Source: Sporomusaceae bacterium (GTDB lineage Bacteria; Bacillota_C; Negativicutes; Sporomusales_B; UBA7701). Taken from it: a stretch of 7,246 nucleotides of DNA. The notes under the pieces are model-generated. The model did not search any database, was not told where the DNA came from, and saw nothing but the letters and a program-made list of their open reading frames with translations. Both the position numbers and the translations under genes were made by a program. Location: contig JALHDI010000129.1 in the NCBI GenBank assembly GCA_022839045.1, forward strand, positions 1-7,246, read 5' to 3'. Positions 5,979-7,246 of the stretch are shown here, in pieces; position 1 is the first letter of the stretch; the number at the start of each line of letters is the position of its first letter.

Positions 5979-6008
5979 AAGTACCCCTGCCGTTCGGCAG
6001 GGGTACTT
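5979..6008. terminator. Intrinsic terminator between DUF2000 and nuoN
   Basis: AAGTACCCCTGCC (5979-5991) pairs perfectly with GGCAGGGGTACTT (5996-6008) around the tetraloop GTTC. TTC follows the T-rich arm end on the plus strand (TTTT, 6007-6010). This is a good terminator for the AraC/DUF2000 unit. Read from the other side it lies 12 bases past the nuoN stop and probably ends that operon too, although the T-tract on that strand (GGCGTTTT) is displaced. Confidence 0.92.
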
Positions 6009-6020
6009 TTCACTTGCGCG

Positions 6021-7246
6021 CTACTGGAAGAAATTCTGGGCCACGCGGCTGGCGAGGGCCGCCAGCGGCGTGGGGTATACGCCGCACAGCACCGTGAGGA
6101 CGAGGCTGACCAGCGCCGCCCATCGGAGCGCGGAACAGCCGCCCGCAGAGGCCTCGCCGGCCGGTTCGCCGAGATACATCGCCTTGACGACCAGCAGATA
6201 ATAATAAACCGACACCATCGACATGATGAAACCGAGGAGCGCCAGCCAGAACCACCCCTTCTCCAAGACGGCGAGGAAGAGGTAGAGCTTGCCGACGAAG
6301 CCGGCCAGCGGCGGGATGCCGGCCATCGAGAGCAGCGCGACCGTCATCGCCGCCGCGAGCAGGGGCGAACTGCGGGCCAGCCCGCGGTAGGCGACGATAT
6401 CGTCCGAGCCGGTCTCGTCTCTGACCGCCGCCACGACGGCGAACGCGCCGGCGGCGGCGAAAACATACAGGGCGGTGTAGAAGATGATCCCCTTGACCCC
6501 GTCCGGGCCCGCAGCCACCAGGCCGGTGAGCAGGTAGCCGGCCTGGGCGATCGACGAATAGGCCAGCAGGCGTTTGACGTTCGTCTGGAGGATGGCGGCC
6601 AGGTTGCCGGCCACCATGCTGGCGGCCGCGAGGCAGGCGATTATCAGCGGCCAGTTGTAAGGCGCATCCGCGAAAGCGGTCAGGAAGACGCGGGTGATCA
6701 CCGCGAACGACGCCGCCTTCGAGGCCATCGCCAGCAGAGCGGTTATCGGCACAGGCGCGCCCTCGTAAACATCCGGCACCCACATCCCGAAAGGCACGGC
6801 GGCGATCTTGAAGGCGAAGCCGGCCAGGAAAAAGGCTATGCCGACGAGGACGGCCGGTGCCGCCACTAGGCTGGCGGCAATCTCCGGCAGGACGACCGTG
6901 CCGGTAAAGCCGTAGATGAGGCTCATGCCGTAGAGCAGGACGGCGGTCGACGCCGCACCGAGGACGAGGTACTTCACCCCCGCCTCACTCGACTTGCCGT
7001 CGCCGAGGTTGAAGCCGACGAGGATGAAGAAGGTGATCGTCATCAGCTCCATGCCGACGAACAGGGTGACGAGGTCGTTGGCCGACGCCATCACCATCAT
7101 GCCGGCGAGGGAGAAAAGCGTCAGCCCGTAGAATTCGCCGGTGAAAGGCGCAAACCCGTCGGCGGTGCGCAGGGAGAACAGCAGGGTCAGCATATAGGCG
7201 ACCAGGAAGATCTGCTTGAAGAAAACGGCGTAGTCGTCGACGCGGA
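6021..7246 (-). CDS. nuoN: NADH-quinone oxidoreductase subunit N (NuoN), 5' end cut by window
   Basis: NuoN is one of the three antiporter-like membrane subunits of respiratory complex I that pump protons as quinone is reduced. About 407 residues are visible, and the frame stays open to the right edge (RVDDYAVFFKQIF upstream of an internal Met at 7193). Roughly 70-80 N-terminal residues of the usual ~480 are therefore outside. The sequence is almost wholly hydrophobic, with many membrane helices. Landmarks are LFVGMELMTITFF (the conserved TM glutamate), KSSEAGVKYLVLGA, GFAFKIAAVPFGMWVPDVYEGAP with the conserved lysine, LLAMASKAASFAV with another lysine, and LLAYSSIAQAGY. In the PFHxWxPDVY motif the usual histidine is glycine (codon GGG, 6786-6788). 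nuoN is normally last in nuo operons, which fits the terminator that follows. A related Mrp/Fpo/Ndh subunit is less likely, given the PDVYEGAP signature. Confidence 0.95.
   Translation of the reverse strand, partial: RVDDYAVFFKQIFLVAYMLTLLFSLRTADGFAPFTGEFYGLTLFSLAGMMVMASANDLVTLFVGMELMTITFFILVGFNLGDGKSSEAGVKYLVLGAASTAVLLYGMSLIYGFTGTVVLPEIAASLVAAPAVLVGIAFFLAGFAFKIAAVPFGMWVPDVYEGAPVPITALLAMASKAASFAVITRVFLTAFADAPYNWPLIIACLAAASMVAGNLAAILQTNVKRLLAYSSIAQAGYLLTGLVAAGPDGVKGIIFYTALYVFAAAGAFAVVAAVRDETGSDDIVAYRGLARSSPLLAAAMTVALLSMAGIPPLAGFVGKLYLFLAVLEKGWFWLALLGFIMSMVSVYYYLLVVKAMYLGEPAGEASAGGCSALRWAALVSLVLTVLCGVYPTPLAALASRVAQNFFQ

Noticed and set aside
1..7246. CRISPR arrays, tRNA/rRNA genes, transposases or attachment sites
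   Set aside because: I looked for regularly spaced repeats, tRNA-like cloverleaf stretches and transposase motifs and found none. The sharp junction near 480 has no flanking repeats of a mobile element.

Overview
The window reads as a moderately high-GC bacterial chromosome segment joined, near position 480, to a short piece of a different genome. From about 480 to the right edge the genes have strong Shine-Dalgarno sites (GGAGG type), intrinsic terminators and compact operons. The mix of a nuo-type complex I gene, a DUF2000 protein and a divergent uronate-isomerase relative suggests an anaerobic Firmicute, perhaps Sporomusaceae/Negativicutes. That assignment is inference only. The first ~480 bases encode, on the minus strand, an internal piece of CysD with almost exclusively G/C third codon positions, which looks proteobacterial.

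Layout. (1) 1 to ~478, minus: partial cysD, running off the left edge. (2) ~474-731, plus: the last ~85 codons of a MocR-type (GntR/aminotransferase) regulator whose front is missing. A single false open frame runs through both pieces, so this is an abrupt junction and most likely an assembly chimera. (3) 741-779: a strong hairpin terminator between two converging genes. (4) 784-4291, minus: a three-gene operon read right to left, made of a uronate-isomerase-like amidohydrolase-superfamily protein, an M24 (creatinase/Xaa-Pro peptidase fold) protein and a Gfo/Idh/MocA oxidoreductase. (5) 4292-4628: a 337-bp divergent control region rich in palindromes. (6) 4629-5949, plus: an AraC-family regulator followed by a small DUF2000 protein. 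(7) 5979-6008: a second strong terminator. (8) 6021-7246, minus: nuoN, the complex I antiporter-like subunit, cut by the right edge.

How it may work. The AraC regulator is divergent from the three-gene operon across the palindrome-rich region, so it is the obvious candidate controller. The operon pairs a sugar-acid-isomerase fold, an NAD(P)-dependent sugar-type dehydrogenase and an M24-fold protein, which resembles an uncharacterised sugar-acid or polyol catabolic module. By eye, both the uronate-isomerase-like and the M24 proteins lack several residues needed for the classical reactions of their families, so their annotated names are probably wrong about chemistry. This operon, with its divergent AraC/DUF2000 unit, is the best candidate here for something undescribed. 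nuoN is ordinary respiratory machinery, apart from one replaced conserved histidine.
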